DNA from: Prochlorococcus sp. AG-402-K22
GTDB lineage: Bacteria > Cyanobacteriota > Cyanobacteriia > PCC-6307 > Cyanobiaceae
DNA: 64,000 nucleotides
Reading direction: 5' to 3'
NCBI GenBank assembly: GCA_003216755.1
Contig: QCIJ01000006.1
Coordinates: forward strand, 20,831-84,830
Position 1 is the stretch's first letter; every line of letters begins with the position of its first letter. Positions 1-8,786 of the stretch are shown here, piece after piece. The translations under genes and the position numbers were made by a program. A model generated the notes under the pieces. It was not told where the DNA came from and searched no databases. It saw nothing but the letters and a program-made list of their open reading frames with translations.

Positions 1-35
1 TGGAAAGTTTTTGAAAATAAAAATAATTATTAAAA

Positions 36-1460
36 TTAGAAATTTGAGATAATTTCTTCAGCAAAACTGCTGCAGGATAAGGGTTCTACTTTTGGTTCCA
101 TTAAGCGTGCTAGATCATAGGTGACTTTTTTTTGCTCTATTGCCTTACTTAAACCATTAGTAATTAAGTTAGCTGCCTCATCCCAACCAAAATATTCAAG
201 CATCATTACACCACTAAGAATTACTGAGCCTGGATTAATCTTATTTAAGCCTGCATGCTTTGGCGCAGTACCGTGAGTAGCTTCGAAAATTGCTGCATTA
301 TCTCCAATATTTGCACCAGGAGCCATACCTAGGCCACCAACAATTGCTGCAGCTGCATCAGAAACATAGTCTCCATTGAGATTTAAGGTTGCAAGAATTG
401 AATATTCTTGAGGTCTAGTTTGAATTTGTTGAAATATACTATCAGCTATCCGATCATCAACAAGAATAAGTTCTCTCCATTTCCCATCTCCGTGAGAATT
501 TGATATTGATGCAATAACTTCTTTAATTTCTTCGCAAATGAATGCTTTTTTGTTATTTGTAAGCTTGTCAAAACCTGGTTCAATTTTTCGAGCATTATTT
601 TCAATTGTAATTTCTGGATTTTTCTGAATATTATCTAAAATCCAGCTTTCTCTTTCTGTAATACAATCTTCTCTAAATTCATTTACTGCTAATTCATATC
701 CCCAATCTCTAAATGCACCTTCTGTATATTTCATAATATTCCCTTTATGTACAAGAGTCACATGCCTTTTATCTCCTGATAATCTTTTGGCATGTTCAAT
801 AGCTTTTCTAATATGCCTTTGGCTACCAGATTTACTCACCGGTTTTATTCCAATACCTGATCCGTCTGGTATAGATCTATTTTTTAAATTTTTACTTTTT
901 GGTATGACAACGTTATTTAAGTGATTAATTAATTCAAGACAATTATTATCCTCAGCTTCCCATTCAATTCCCATGTAGATATCCTCAGTATTTTCTCTAT
1001 AAACAATAACGTCTAAATTTTGGGGATTTTTGTGAGGGCTTGGAGTTCCTGAATAATATTTGCATGGTCTAACACAGCTATATAAATCAAATATTTGCCT
1101 TAATGCAACATTAAGAGATCTAATACCTCCTCCGATGGGAGTCGTTAAAGGACCTTTGATGGCTACACCAAAGTGTTTGATTGCTTCAATAGTATCTTGA
1201 GGGAGGTAGTTATATGTTCCATAAAGTTCACAAGCTTCATCGCCTGCATAGACTTTAAACCAATTAATTTTTCTTTCATCTCCATAGCTTTTTTTAATAG
1301 CTGAATCAAGAACGATTTGAGTTGCAGGCCAAATATCAACTCCAGTACCATCACCCCTAATAAATGGGACAATTGGATTATTAGGAACATTAGGTTTGCC
1401 TTGATTAAAATTTATTATCTCGCCTTCATTAGGTAAAGTTAATTTTTCAAATTTTGGCAT
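36..1460 (-). CDS. icd: NADP-dependent isocitrate dehydrogenase
   Basis: Oxidatively decarboxylates isocitrate to 2-oxoglutarate, which in cyanobacteria mainly feeds ammonium assimilation. The 474-residue protein shows the substrate-binding GGGIRSLNVALR segment (residues 111-121, with the family serine at 115) and the coenzyme-side GDYVSDAAAA segment near residue 365 followed by GLGMAPGANIG. It is longer than the ~416-residue enterobacterial enzyme, as is usual for cyanobacteria, with the extra residues in the middle of the chain. The start is ATG at 1460. The gene stands alone, with a 211-nt upstream gap holding a possible NtcA-type site. The identification is secure. Confidence 0.97.
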   Translation of the reverse strand: MPKFEKLTLPNEGEIINFNQGKPNVPNNPIVPFIRGDGTGVDIWPATQIVLDSAIKKSYGDERKINWFKVYAGDEACELYGTYNYLPQDTIEAIKHFGVAIKGPLTTPIGGGIRSLNVALRQIFDLYSCVRPCKYYSGTPSPHKNPQNLDVIVYRENTEDIYMGIEWEAEDNNCLELINHLNNVVIPKSKNLKNRSIPDGSGIGIKPVSKSGSQRHIRKAIEHAKRLSGDKRHVTLVHKGNIMKYTEGAFRDWGYELAVNEFREDCITERESWILDNIQKNPEITIENNARKIEPGFDKLTNNKKAFICEEIKEVIASISNSHGDGKWRELILVDDRIADSIFQQIQTRPQEYSILATLNLNGDYVSDAAAAIVGGLGMAPGANIGDNAAIFEATHGTAPKHAGLNKINPGSVILSGVMMLEYFGWDEAANLITNGLSKAIEQKKVTYDLARLMEPKVEPLSCSSFAEEIISNF

Positions 1461-1479
1461 AGCATTGAATTAATAAAAG

Positions 1480-1523
1480 ATAACTCATTGAAGTTCCTCG
1501 TATTGTAATTTGCGATGAGTTAT
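1480..1523 (-). promoter_or_regulatory. Inverted repeat and NtcA-like site upstream of icd
   Basis: A perfect 9-bp inverted repeat (ATAACTCAT at 1480-1488, ATGAGTTAT at 1515-1523) lies 20-63 nt upstream of the icd start. Partly inside it, at 1500-1513, is GTA-N8-TGC, i.e. GCA-N8-TAC on the icd strand, five of the six defined bases of the NtcA consensus GTA-N8-TAC. A TATTAA -10-like hexamer sits about 34 nt downstream. Known: icd is NtcA-activated in other cyanobacteria. Inferred: this could be the site, but one mismatch and the very short leader it implies keep confidence low. Confidence 0.25.
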
Positions 1524-1671
1524 TTTCTTTAAAACCTAGAAATTTATTATTCAAATGTGAATAGAGAATAGTTTGTTGATCAGCATTTCAACATCTTTAT
1601 TAAAAGAAAAAGTAGTTAATAAGCAAGTTAAAGCAAATTATGTCATTTTCTAAAAGAATACTCAGCTACTT

Positions 1672-2103
1672 ATGAATGCGAGTTCAAATGTTAGTAATGT
1701 TGAAATAGCTAATAAAATTGCTTCCACTGCAACTTTGTTTCGGAAATATTTTCCAGATGCAAGCGTAAATTTTAGCCCCTGGGACAATTCAAATAATGAA
1801 TCCATGCAAGATACTATTGATTTTGCGTTTCATTTCCCTGGTTGGAGTCCTCTAATTGAATGTAGAGCAATACTCTTACAATTAAGAATTGAAAATGATA
1901 ATAATGGCAGAGTTCCAAAATTGTTGGGAATAATAATGCGAGGTATGATTGTTCCCTCCGAGAGATGGAGAGTGGCTACCATCGGTGATTGGGAGATGAC
2001 TGGTACTCATCTACCGCAAAAGGAACAAAAAGATAACCTTTTTTTGGTTTGTAAAGAACTTTATAATCTATTCTCTACAACATCCGCTGGTAACAAAAAT
2101 TAG
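1672..2103 (+). CDS. Conserved hypothetical protein
   Basis: A 143-residue soluble protein with no motif I recognise. There is no signal peptide or membrane segment. The centre is hydrophobic and aromatic (HFPGWSPLIECRAILLQLRI, roughly residues 59-78), followed by WRVATIGDWEMTG near residue 102. It starts at ATG 1672 and lies 57 nt upstream of ho1 on the same strand, so cotranscription with the bilin genes is possible. Codon use matches the neighbours, which supports a real gene. The function is unknown. Confidence 0.7.
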   Translation: MNASSNVSNVEIANKIASTATLFRKYFPDASVNFSPWDNSNNESMQDTIDFAFHFPGWSPLIECRAILLQLRIENDNNGRVPKLLGIIMRGMIVPSERWRVATIGDWEMTGTHLPQKEQKDNLFLVCKELYNLFSTTSAGNKN

Positions 2104-2160
2104 CTGTTTTATGTATTTTCCTTGTAGATTAAATACACTTACAAAAATAATTCAAAATAT

Positions 2161-2871
2161 ATGGCAGTTGCTCTTGCAGGACAATTAAGAGAAGGGACAA
2201 AAAAATCCCATACTATGGCAGAAAATACTGGCTTTGTGGCTTGTTTTTTAAAAGGAGTTGTTGAAAAAAAATCTTATAGAAAATTAATTAGTGATTTATA
2301 TTTTGTTTATGAAGCTATGGAAGAAGAAATTGAAAGACTTGTCAATGAGGAACATCCCGTAATAAAACCTATAGGTTTTAAATCATTATTCAGGAAAGAA
2401 ACTCTTGTAAATGATCTTAAATTTTATTTTGGTAAAAACTGGAAGAATGAAATTAATATTTCTCACTCAGCAAAAGAATATGTTGAAAGAATCCGAGAGG
2501 TCGCAAAAAATTCACCAGAGCTCTTAGTTGGTCACCACTACACTCGCTATATAGGAGATTTATCTGGGGGGCAAATCTTGAAAAGGATCGCTAAAAAAGC
2601 ATTAAATTTGCAGGGAAATGATGGTTTAAATTTTTATGAGTTTGAATTAATTGCTGATGAAAAGAAATTCAAGGAAGAATATTCCCTTACTTTGAATCAA
2701 CTTCCAATAAATCAAAAGACTGCTGATCAAATTATTGATGAAGCTAATCAAGCTTTTACTTACAATATGAAAATGTTTAAGGAGCTTGAAGGTAACTTGA
2801 TTGCTGTTTTAGGCAAGATTGTATTCAATTACATTACAAAAAAAGTTAGGAAAGGAAGTACCGAGACCTAA
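2161..2871 (+). CDS. ho1: Heme oxygenase (biliverdin-forming)
   Basis: Opens heme to biliverdin IX-alpha, CO and iron using ferredoxin electrons, the first step of bilin synthesis. The 236-residue length is typical of cyanobacterial HO1. The proximal heme ligand is visible as His17 in [10 protein letters not shown], and the distal-helix signature [11 protein letters not shown] lies at residues 130-140. It is the first gene of a tight ho1-pebA-pebB operon (5-nt gap to pebA), so its biliverdin should pass to PebA. No strong ribosome binding site precedes the ATG. Confidence 0.97.
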   Translation: MAVALAGQLREGTKKSHTMAENTGFVACFLKGVVEKKSYRKLISDLYFVYEAMEEEIERLVNEEHPVIKPIGFKSLFRKETLVNDLKFYFGKNWKNEINISHSAKEYVERIREVAKNSPELLVGHHYTRYIGDLSGGQILKRIAKKALNLQGNDGLNFYEFELIADEKKFKEEYSLTLNQLPINQKTADQIIDEANQAFTYNMKMFKELEGNLIAVLGKIVFNYITKKVRKGSTET

Positions 2872-2876
2872 TATTT

Positions 2877-3587
2877 ATGTTTGATTCATTAGTTGATTTC
2901 CTTAAAACCAATATTGATGAATTAAATGGACATGAAGTACAAATATCTAGTGAATTCAAAGAATATCACAATGAAGATTCAAAATATATTATCAAAAATT
3001 GGCTGTTTACATCTCCCGAATATAGAAAGTGGCGAATAACAAGATTAGATGGGGGCAAAAAAATGCAAGTGTTTAATACGGTCGCATATCCAAATTTTGA
3101 GAGTGAAATGCCTATTTTAGGAGCTGATATTTTATGGTTTGGAACTTCTCAAAAGTTATTAGCAATACTTGATTATCAACCTTTAATTCAAGAAAGCAAA
3201 TATCTTGAAAAATATTGTTCAAGTTTAGGTAGTATTAAGAAAAAATATTCTGCATTTGATAATAATAAAATGAAGAATATATATGATTCAAAAAAGTATT
3301 TTTCCCCATGGGTGATTATATGTAGAGGAAATAAATTAAATCTTGATAGAGATTTAAATAATATATTCCATTCATTTGTAAATAATTATTTGAACATTTA
3401 TAAATCGAATACTGTTAATCAATTTTTAAATGCAGAAGAAATAAAGATTAATCAAATTAAATATGATAAGTACAGTTTTGAAAAAGACCCTGCAGATAAA
3501 TTGTTTAAATCTTTTTTTGGAGAAAAATGGACAAAAAAATTTATCAATAAATTTCTTTTTACATTAAATAATGAGATTATTCATTGA
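2877..3587 (+). CDS. pebA: 15,16-dihydrobiliverdin:ferredoxin oxidoreductase
   Basis: Reduces biliverdin to 15,16-dihydrobiliverdin with ferredoxin. The 236-residue protein belongs to the ferredoxin-dependent bilin reductase family: it has the core strand segments [22 protein letters not shown] (about residues 81-102) and a C-terminal [10 protein letters not shown] motif. Placement between ho1 and pebB, with its stop abutting the pebB start, supports PebA rather than PcyA. Known: PebA and PebB act as a pair and channel the intermediate. Confidence 0.95.
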   Translation: MFDSLVDFLKTNIDELNGHEVQISSEFKEYHNEDSKYIIKNWLFTSPEYRKWRITRLDGGKKMQVFNTVAYPNFESEMPILGADILWFGTSQKLLAILDYQPLIQESKYLEKYCSSLGSIKKKYSAFDNNKMKNIYDSKKYFSPWVIICRGNKLNLDRDLNNIFHSFVNNYLNIYKSNTVNQFLNAEEIKINQIKYDKYSFEKDPADKLFKSFFGEKWTKKFINKFLFTLNNEIIH

Positions 3588-4349
3588 ATGTTTATACAAG
3601 ATACTATTTTTTATAGGCCAGATTGGAGATGGCATAATTTTTTAAAATATTTAACAAATAATTTAAGTAAATATAACTGTTTAGAAAAATCAATACCCTC
3701 GGAATATTCTTATAAAGATTCAACTTATGGTTCAAAAAAATCAAAAAAAAATGTGAATCTATCTACTTGGGGTGTAACTCATAAAAAAAGGATTCAATTT
3801 GCAAGAGCAGTTTGTATAAATAGTCCAAATTATTCTGTTTTAAATTTTTTAATTATTCCTAATACTATTTATAACGTCCCATTTTTTGGAGTAGATTTTG
3901 TTTCTCTACCTAATAGTTATTTATTAGTGTTAGATTTTCAGCCTTCATTAAAAATACAAAATCAATACAATAATGAGTTATTAGAAAAACTTATAAAACT
4001 CAAAAATCATTGTCATTCATCACTCCCATTAGCTGAAAAAATGTCTGCGGATGTAGCTAGATTTTTTTCTCCAGGAGTAATATGGTCAAAATTACCAAAA
4101 GAAGAAAGAAGTGATTTTTTAATTACTAATCAGCTTTATAACTCATTTAAAGAATATCTTGATTTGTATTTAGAAATTCTTTTCGAAAGCAAAAAAGTCA
4201 ATATTGAACTGCAAAAAGAATTAATAAACGGTCAAAATAATTATTTGAATTATAGAAAAGATAATGATCCAGCAAGGCCAATGTTGTCAAGTTTGTTTGG
4301 TAAAGAATTTACTGAATCTTTAATTAAAGAAGTTTTATTTACTACTTAA
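3588..4349 (+). CDS. pebB: Phycoerythrobilin:ferredoxin oxidoreductase
   Basis: Reduces 15,16-dihydrobiliverdin to phycoerythrobilin. It is 253 residues, a paralogue of the preceding gene: [20 protein letters not shown] matches the PebA core, and the C-terminal [13 protein letters not shown] matches the family end. The ATG follows the pebA stop with no gap, implying coupled translation. The N-terminal [12 protein letters not shown] is PebB-like. As last gene of the operon it sets the product of the pathway as phycoerythrobilin. Confidence 0.95.
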   Translation: MFIQDTIFYRPDWRWHNFLKYLTNNLSKYNCLEKSIPSEYSYKDSTYGSKKSKKNVNLSTWGVTHKKRIQFARAVCINSPNYSVLNFLIIPNTIYNVPFFGVDFVSLPNSYLLVLDFQPSLKIQNQYNNELLEKLIKLKNHCHSSLPLAEKMSADVARFFSPGVIWSKLPKEERSDFLITNQLYNSFKEYLDLYLEILFESKKVNIELQKELINGQNNYLNYRKDNDPARPMLSSLFGKEFTESLIKEVLFTT

Positions 4350-4381
4350 AAGTCTTATAATTTATTGAAATTTGAAATCAT

Positions 4382-4855
4382 ATGAAAAAAATTTCTGTTC
4401 TTTTTGTATGTTTGGGAAATATTTGTAGGTCTCCTGCAGCAGAAGCTATCTTTATAAGTTTACTTGAAAAGAAGGGATTAACCGATAGCTTTATTGTAGA
4501 TTCTGCTGGAACTGGGAGTTGGCATATTGGAAAAAAAGCTGACCCTAGGATGAGAATTGCCGCAGAAAGAAGAGATATAAATATCTTAAGCAGGGCTCGT
4601 CAAATTACTTGCAAAGATTTTGACGAATTTAACTATATTCTTGCGATGGACGATTCAAATTTTAGAAATATCCAAGATCTTAAAAATAGAACAGCTTCAA
4701 CTGGTTTTGCATCTATTAAAAAAATACAAGATTTTAGATCAGTTTTTAATGAGCAACAAGTTCCTGACCCATATTTTGGAGGTGATGAGGGCTTCGATTA
4801 TGTCCTTGATATTTTAGAAGACTCTTTAAACTGTTTTTTGGAAAGTATTTCTTGA
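4382..4855 (+). CDS. Low molecular weight protein-tyrosine-phosphatase
   Basis: Hydrolyses phosphotyrosine or small phosphate esters. At 157 residues it has the usual family length. The P-loop VCLGNICRSP is at residues 9-18, with nucleophile Cys10 and phosphate-binding Arg16, and the general-acid aspartate is Asp129 in VPDPYFGG. It follows pebB by 32 nt on the same strand, but no functional link to bilins is evident. The physiological substrate is unknown. Confidence 0.92.
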   Translation: MKKISVLFVCLGNICRSPAAEAIFISLLEKKGLTDSFIVDSAGTGSWHIGKKADPRMRIAAERRDINILSRARQITCKDFDEFNYILAMDDSNFRNIQDLKNRTASTGFASIKKIQDFRSVFNEQQVPDPYFGGDEGFDYVLDILEDSLNCFLESIS

Positions 4856-4857
4856 AT

Positions 4858-6390
4858 TTATTTGATCTCAGTCTCTTTAGGAATCTTGTCATTATAAAGA
4901 TAAATAATTTTATCCACTACTTCGTTAATTGTATATCCATCCGTAATAATTTCTATTGCGTCATTCGCTTTTATTAGAGGTGAAATTTCCCTATTGGAAT
5001 CTTCAAAATCTCTTTTCTTTATAAGTTCTTTTAATTTATGAAGGTCTATTTCTTGTGAGTCTTTGCTATTTTTATCAGATTTTCTTCTTTTTGCTCTTTC
5101 ATCGATGCTAGCAGTTAAAAATATTTTAAGTTCTGCATGAGGAAAAACAGTAGTTCCTATATCTCTCCCCTCAGCTACAAGTCCGCCTGATTCTCCAATT
5201 TTTCTTTGTTCTTCTACTAAGAATTTTCTTACTTCTTTTATTGAGGAAATTTTAGAAACGATGGAACTTATCTTTTGCGACCTAATTTCTTCAGTAACAC
5301 AGTAGTTATTAACATAAACATCCTGATGTGAATTTGTATTCGACTTGAAAACAATAGATATATCTTTAAGAATATTCTGTAAATTTTTTTCTTTTTTATA
5401 ATCAATACTTTCTTTTATTATCAGCCAACTCAATGCCCTATACATTGCGCCAGTATCTAAATATAAAAGTTTAAGTTTCTTCGATATTAACTTTGTTACA
5501 GTACTTTTACCTGAACCTGCAGGACCATCAATTGCAATAATCGGCCTTCTTTTCATTAGAAAAACGTGATCTATTAATCTTGTCTCTCCACATCTTATCG
5601 CACCAGCCAATAACGAAATATTATCCTCACGTCTTGCTTTTTGGAGTGTATGAGGGTGTAAATGTTCTAAATATTCAATTGAAATTTTTTTTGCTGATAG
5701 CTTCTTAATTATTTGGTTTAAATTGATCTTTTTATCTTGTTGAAAATTTTTTTTTGCTTCTAATAACTCACTTGAAAAAAACCTAATCAATCTTCTTTCA
5801 TTTTTTGATAAATGTACATTACGTGAACTTAAAGGAATTCCATCAAAATCTCTTTGTGTAGGAATGGATTTAATAGCAACATTTAATTTCTTTCTTAGGA
5901 CAAGATTTTTTAAAATTAAAAGTTGTTGCCAATCTTTTTCTCCTAAGTAAAGATTTTTTGGCTTGATGAGTTTAAGTAATCTATAAACTACTGTACAAAC
6001 GCCATCAAAATGTCCAATTCGATTTAAACCACATAATGCAGAAGATAATTCTATTGGAGCTTTTAGGAATTTAATATTTTTATTATTCGGTGGATATATA
6101 TCTTCATTACTTGGGATGAAGATGGCATCTGCGCCATTTGAAAAGGAGATTTTTATATCATTATCAATTGTTTTAGGGTAATTCTCCAAATCTAACTTGT
6201 TATCAAATTGAAGTGGATTAACAAAAATACTTACTAAATTAACATTAGAATTGTCATTCTTTGCTGTTGATATTAGTTTAATATGTCCATTATGAAGATT
6301 ACCCATTGTTGGAATGAAGTTAATTTCACTATTTATGTTTCTCTTCCAATTTTCTATTTCTTCAGTTTTCCTTATGATTACTTTCTTCAC
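4858..6390 (-). CDS. panC/cmk: Bifunctional pantoate-beta-alanine ligase / cytidylate kinase
   Basis: Two enzymes in one 510-residue chain. Residues 1 to about 275 are pantothenate synthetase (ATP-binding PTMGNLHNGH at 27-36, then GEKDWQQ near 150 and IPLSSRN near 185). From about 283 to the end is cytidylate kinase, with Walker A GPAGSGKST at 289-297 and GRDIGTTVFPHAELKIFLTA further on. Known: this fusion is characteristic of cyanobacteria. It joins coenzyme A precursor synthesis to CMP/dCMP phosphorylation, which are not consecutive steps. The start codon is GTG. It converges on the phosphatase gene with a 2-nt gap. Confidence 0.96.
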   Translation of the reverse strand: MKKVIIRKTEEIENWKRNINSEINFIPTMGNLHNGHIKLISTAKNDNSNVNLVSIFVNPLQFDNKLDLENYPKTIDNDIKISFSNGADAIFIPSNEDIYPPNNKNIKFLKAPIELSSALCGLNRIGHFDGVCTVVYRLLKLIKPKNLYLGEKDWQQLLILKNLVLRKKLNVAIKSIPTQRDFDGIPLSSRNVHLSKNERRLIRFFSSELLEAKKNFQQDKKINLNQIIKKLSAKKISIEYLEHLHPHTLQKARREDNISLLAGAIRCGETRLIDHVFLMKRRPIIAIDGPAGSGKSTVTKLISKKLKLLYLDTGAMYRALSWLIIKESIDYKKEKNLQNILKDISIVFKSNTNSHQDVYVNNYCVTEEIRSQKISSIVSKISSIKEVRKFLVEEQRKIGESGGLVAEGRDIGTTVFPHAELKIFLTASIDERAKRRKSDKNSKDSQEIDLHKLKELIKKRDFEDSNREISPLIKANDAIEIITDGYTINEVVDKIIYLYNDKIPKETEIK

Positions 6391-6488
6391 TTTGTTTTTA
6401 AAAAATAAATCTATTTGATAAATAATTACTGGACAAAAGCAATCTTAGGAGGAATATCTATATAGGGAAAGTCTATCATTTTTATTTC

Positions 6489-7532
6489 ATGGATTACAAA
6501 ACATCAGGTGTTGATATAGGAGCTGGGCGAGAATTTGTTTCCGAAATTAAACAGGCAGTTGAAGGAACTCATACATCTAATGTGATTGAGGGTATTGGCG
6601 GGTTCGGAGGTTTGTTTAGAATTCCTATCGATAGTTTTAAAAAACCAGTTCTTGTTTCAGGGACTGATGGTGTTGGAACAAAATTAGAATTAGCCCAAAG
6701 TAAAAACTTTCACTTTGAGGTTGGTATTGATTTAGTTGCTATGTGCATGAACGATATCATTACTAGTGGTGCAAAACCTTTATTTTTTCTTGATTATATT
6801 GCTACCGGTAAGCTTGATAAGAAACAATTATTGAGGGTTGTTCAGGGAATTTCACATGGATGCGGAGAAAATAACTGTTCATTACTCGGCGGAGAAACTG
6901 CTGAAATGCCTGGATTTTATTCAAAAAATAAGTATGATCTTGCTGGATTTTGTGTTGGAATAGTTGATGAAGATAAGCTTATTAATGGTAAAAAAGTATC
7001 TGAAAATGACTTAATAATTGCTTTAAAAAGTAATGGAGTGCATAGTAACGGCTTTAGTTTAGTAAGAAAAATTATTCAAAACAATAATCAAATAGATAAA
7101 GAATTTGAAAAAGTTTCTCACTTAAATTTTTATGATGAGTTATTGAAACCTACAAAAATTTACAATAATGTGATTGACCAAATGTTATCTGAAGATATAG
7201 AAATTAAAGCAATGTCTCATATAACTGGAGGAGGAATTCCAGAAAATTTACCAAGATGTATTCCTTCTGATTTTATTCCTTTTATCAATACCAGTTCTTG
7301 GCAAATACCTATTTTATTTAAATTCCTTAAAGAGAAAGGATCTATTCCTGAAAAAGATTTTTGGAATACTTTCAATCTTGGAGTGGGATTTTGTTTAATT
7401 ATTGATAAACAATTTAAGGACGCGATATTAAGTATCTGTAAAGATTATGATATAGATAGTTGGGAAATTGGAAAGATAGTTCGAAAAAATGATTCAACAA
7501 TTAGTAAATTTTTGCCAGAAATTTTAACTTAA
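6489..7532 (+). CDS. purM: Phosphoribosylformylglycinamidine cyclo-ligase (AIR synthetase)
   Basis: Closes the imidazole ring in purine synthesis, converting FGAM to AIR with ATP. The 347 residues carry the PurM hallmarks: the N-terminal SGVDIGAG, GTDGVGTKLELA, VDLVAMCMNDI, the glycine-rich LLGGETAEMPGFY, and HITGGGIPENLPR in the C-terminal half. It is transcribed divergently from panC/cmk across a 98-nt gap. The length matches the family. Confidence 0.97.
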   Translation: MDYKTSGVDIGAGREFVSEIKQAVEGTHTSNVIEGIGGFGGLFRIPIDSFKKPVLVSGTDGVGTKLELAQSKNFHFEVGIDLVAMCMNDIITSGAKPLFFLDYIATGKLDKKQLLRVVQGISHGCGENNCSLLGGETAEMPGFYSKNKYDLAGFCVGIVDEDKLINGKKVSENDLIIALKSNGVHSNGFSLVRKIIQNNNQIDKEFEKVSHLNFYDELLKPTKIYNNVIDQMLSEDIEIKAMSHITGGGIPENLPRCIPSDFIPFINTSSWQIPILFKFLKEKGSIPEKDFWNTFNLGVGFCLIIDKQFKDAILSICKDYDIDSWEIGKIVRKNDSTISKFLPEILT

Positions 7533-7602
7533 ATTTTTTTATCTTTTTTAAATGAGTTTTTAAAAATTATTTTTTATACCCAAATGAAAAAGTTAGGTGT
7601 AA

Positions 7603-7608
7603 TATAAT
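7603..7608 (+). promoter_or_regulatory. Candidate -10 box for the 7665 gene
   Basis: A perfect TATAAT hexamer, within GTGTAATATAAT, lies 57 nt upstream of the ATG at 7665. No convincing -35 element is seen. A small dyad CCGA-N6-TCGG follows around 7619-7632. In so AT-rich a gap a chance match is possible. Confidence 0.4.
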
Positions 7609-7664
7609 AAAACTATCGCCGAATTATATCGGAAGTTTAAGTATTAAGATTTAACCTTTATTCA

Positions 7665-8309
7665 ATGCCCTTTGCAAATAATCAAAGAATTACTCGTAGA
7701 CGTAGTTCAGCTGGCCCTACACCTCCAAAAAGACCAATAGGTAATAATTCTGAATCAATTGGTAGACAGGCTCAAGGCCCAAGACCAACTTTCTTGACAC
7801 TAAGGGATCATGGGAAAGTTTTTGTCGCTGATTTACCTAATTTGTCCGATGGTCAATTAGCGCATATTAGTAAAGAAGCTAATGAAGTTTTAAATAGTTT
7901 GGAAAAAAGACTTAGTGATCTTGAAAATGAACCTAATGTTAGTAATCCAGAAAACGATACGCTGATAAAAGCTTCTACCAAAAGAGATGTAACACTGAGG
8001 TTTATTAAATCAATAGAAGAAGAACAAGAACATAGAAAGAATAATCCTGCTTTACGAGATGCCGCATCTGAATCGTTACCGAGAACTTTTCTTGAGGTTG
8101 CTAGACATAGATTGCCTGGAGCAACTTTTGATTCACTACTTCGAGAGGCTCTTGAAGCTTGTGCAGTTGATGAGAACACTGAAGAAAATCCAGTTATTGA
8201 TGAGCCTAAAGAAATTGTAAAAATTATGGATATACCCTCTTCCAACACTAATGCTTCACTTGTTGTTAGTATCGACTCAAGTGATGATTCCAAGAATGAC
8301 TCTATTTGA
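7665..8309 (+). CDS. Conserved hypothetical protein with basic N terminus
   Basis: A 214-residue soluble protein I do not recognise by function. The first ~35 residues are rich in Arg, Ser and Pro (ITRRRSSAGPTPPKRP) and probably disordered. A more conserved-looking section, TFLTLRDHGKVFVADLPNLS, follows, then a heptad-like stretch around residues 63-90 that could form a coiled coil. The tail is acidic and serine-rich. An RNA- or nucleoid-binding role would fit the basic start but is only a guess. Its 3' end overlaps the next small gene by 14 nt. Confidence 0.8.
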   Translation: MPFANNQRITRRRSSAGPTPPKRPIGNNSESIGRQAQGPRPTFLTLRDHGKVFVADLPNLSDGQLAHISKEANEVLNSLEKRLSDLENEPNVSNPENDTLIKASTKRDVTLRFIKSIEEEQEHRKNNPALRDAASESLPRTFLEVARHRLPGATFDSLLREALEACAVDENTEENPVIDEPKEIVKIMDIPSSNTNASLVVSIDSSDDSKNDSI

Positions 8310-8463
8310 TTCAAAACAAGAGTTAATAAGTTTTAAAGACCAAAATAATTCAAAAATTAACCTTACTTCAGAGAAAGATCCCATTTTATGTAATCATTGC
8401 AAAAGGACTGCATCAAATGGCGTTAGATGTCTAGGAATGTGTGTAGCAGATAATGATTATTAA
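8296..8463 (+). CDS. Small CxxC protein, possible zinc-binding
   Basis: A 55-residue protein if translated from the ATG at 8296; a second ATG at 8284 would add four residues. The C-terminal half carries ILCNHCKRTASNGVRCLGMC, i.e. CxxC-N9-CxxxC, a possible four-cysteine zinc site. The 14-nt overlap with the upstream gene suggests translational coupling. The reading frame is reliable because of this cysteine pattern, but the partner and function are unknown. Confidence 0.6.
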   Translation: MTLFDSKQELISFKDQNNSKINLTSEKDPILCNHCKRTASNGVRCLGMCVADNDY

Positions 8464-8673
8464 AATTATTCAAATTTTTATATAAATAATCTGATGAAAA
8501 TAATTAATAAATCAATTAAATTTTATTTATTAATAGATATCAGGTATTATTTATCAGTAATAAAGAAAAGATTATTTTTCTATATATCAATAAGTAATTG
8601 AAACTTTATACCTTTTATTTGAAATTGAAGTTCTTAGAAAACTTCATAATGAAATGCTTAAAAAAATTAAATA

Positions 8674-8744
8674 AGGCGGCACCCAGATTTGAACTGGGGA
8701 TAAAGGATTTGCAATCCTCTGCCTTACCACTTGGCCATGCCGCC
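8674..8744 (-). tRNA. trnC: tRNA-Cys (anticodon GCA)
   Basis: Folds as a complete cloverleaf on the minus strand. The acceptor stem is GGCGGCA/TGCCGCC with discriminator U, the D arm is GCC-AAGTGGTAA-GGC, the anticodon arm is GAGGA-TTGCAAA-TCCTT with anticodon GCA, and the T arm contains GTTCAAATC. It is 71 nt without an encoded CCA. Its opposite strand is open in the frame of the downstream LpxB-like gene and has probably misled gene callers there. Confidence 0.97.
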
Positions 8745-8786
8745 GAAAAAGATTCGATTGAGTCTTTTTATGATCTTAACAGTAAG

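Noticed and set aside
6448..6453. AGGAGG about 35 nt upstream of purM
   Set aside because: Too far from the ATG at 6489 and no other start codon follows at a usable distance.
7853..8314. 153-codon minus-strand open frame opposite the 7665 gene
   Set aside because: Serine/leucine-rich antisense shadow of a better-supported gene with plausible start and context.
8464..8673. Possible small RNA or gene in the gap before tRNA-Cys
   Set aside because: Only very AT-rich sequence with no open frame, hairpin-plus-T-run or convincing promoter.
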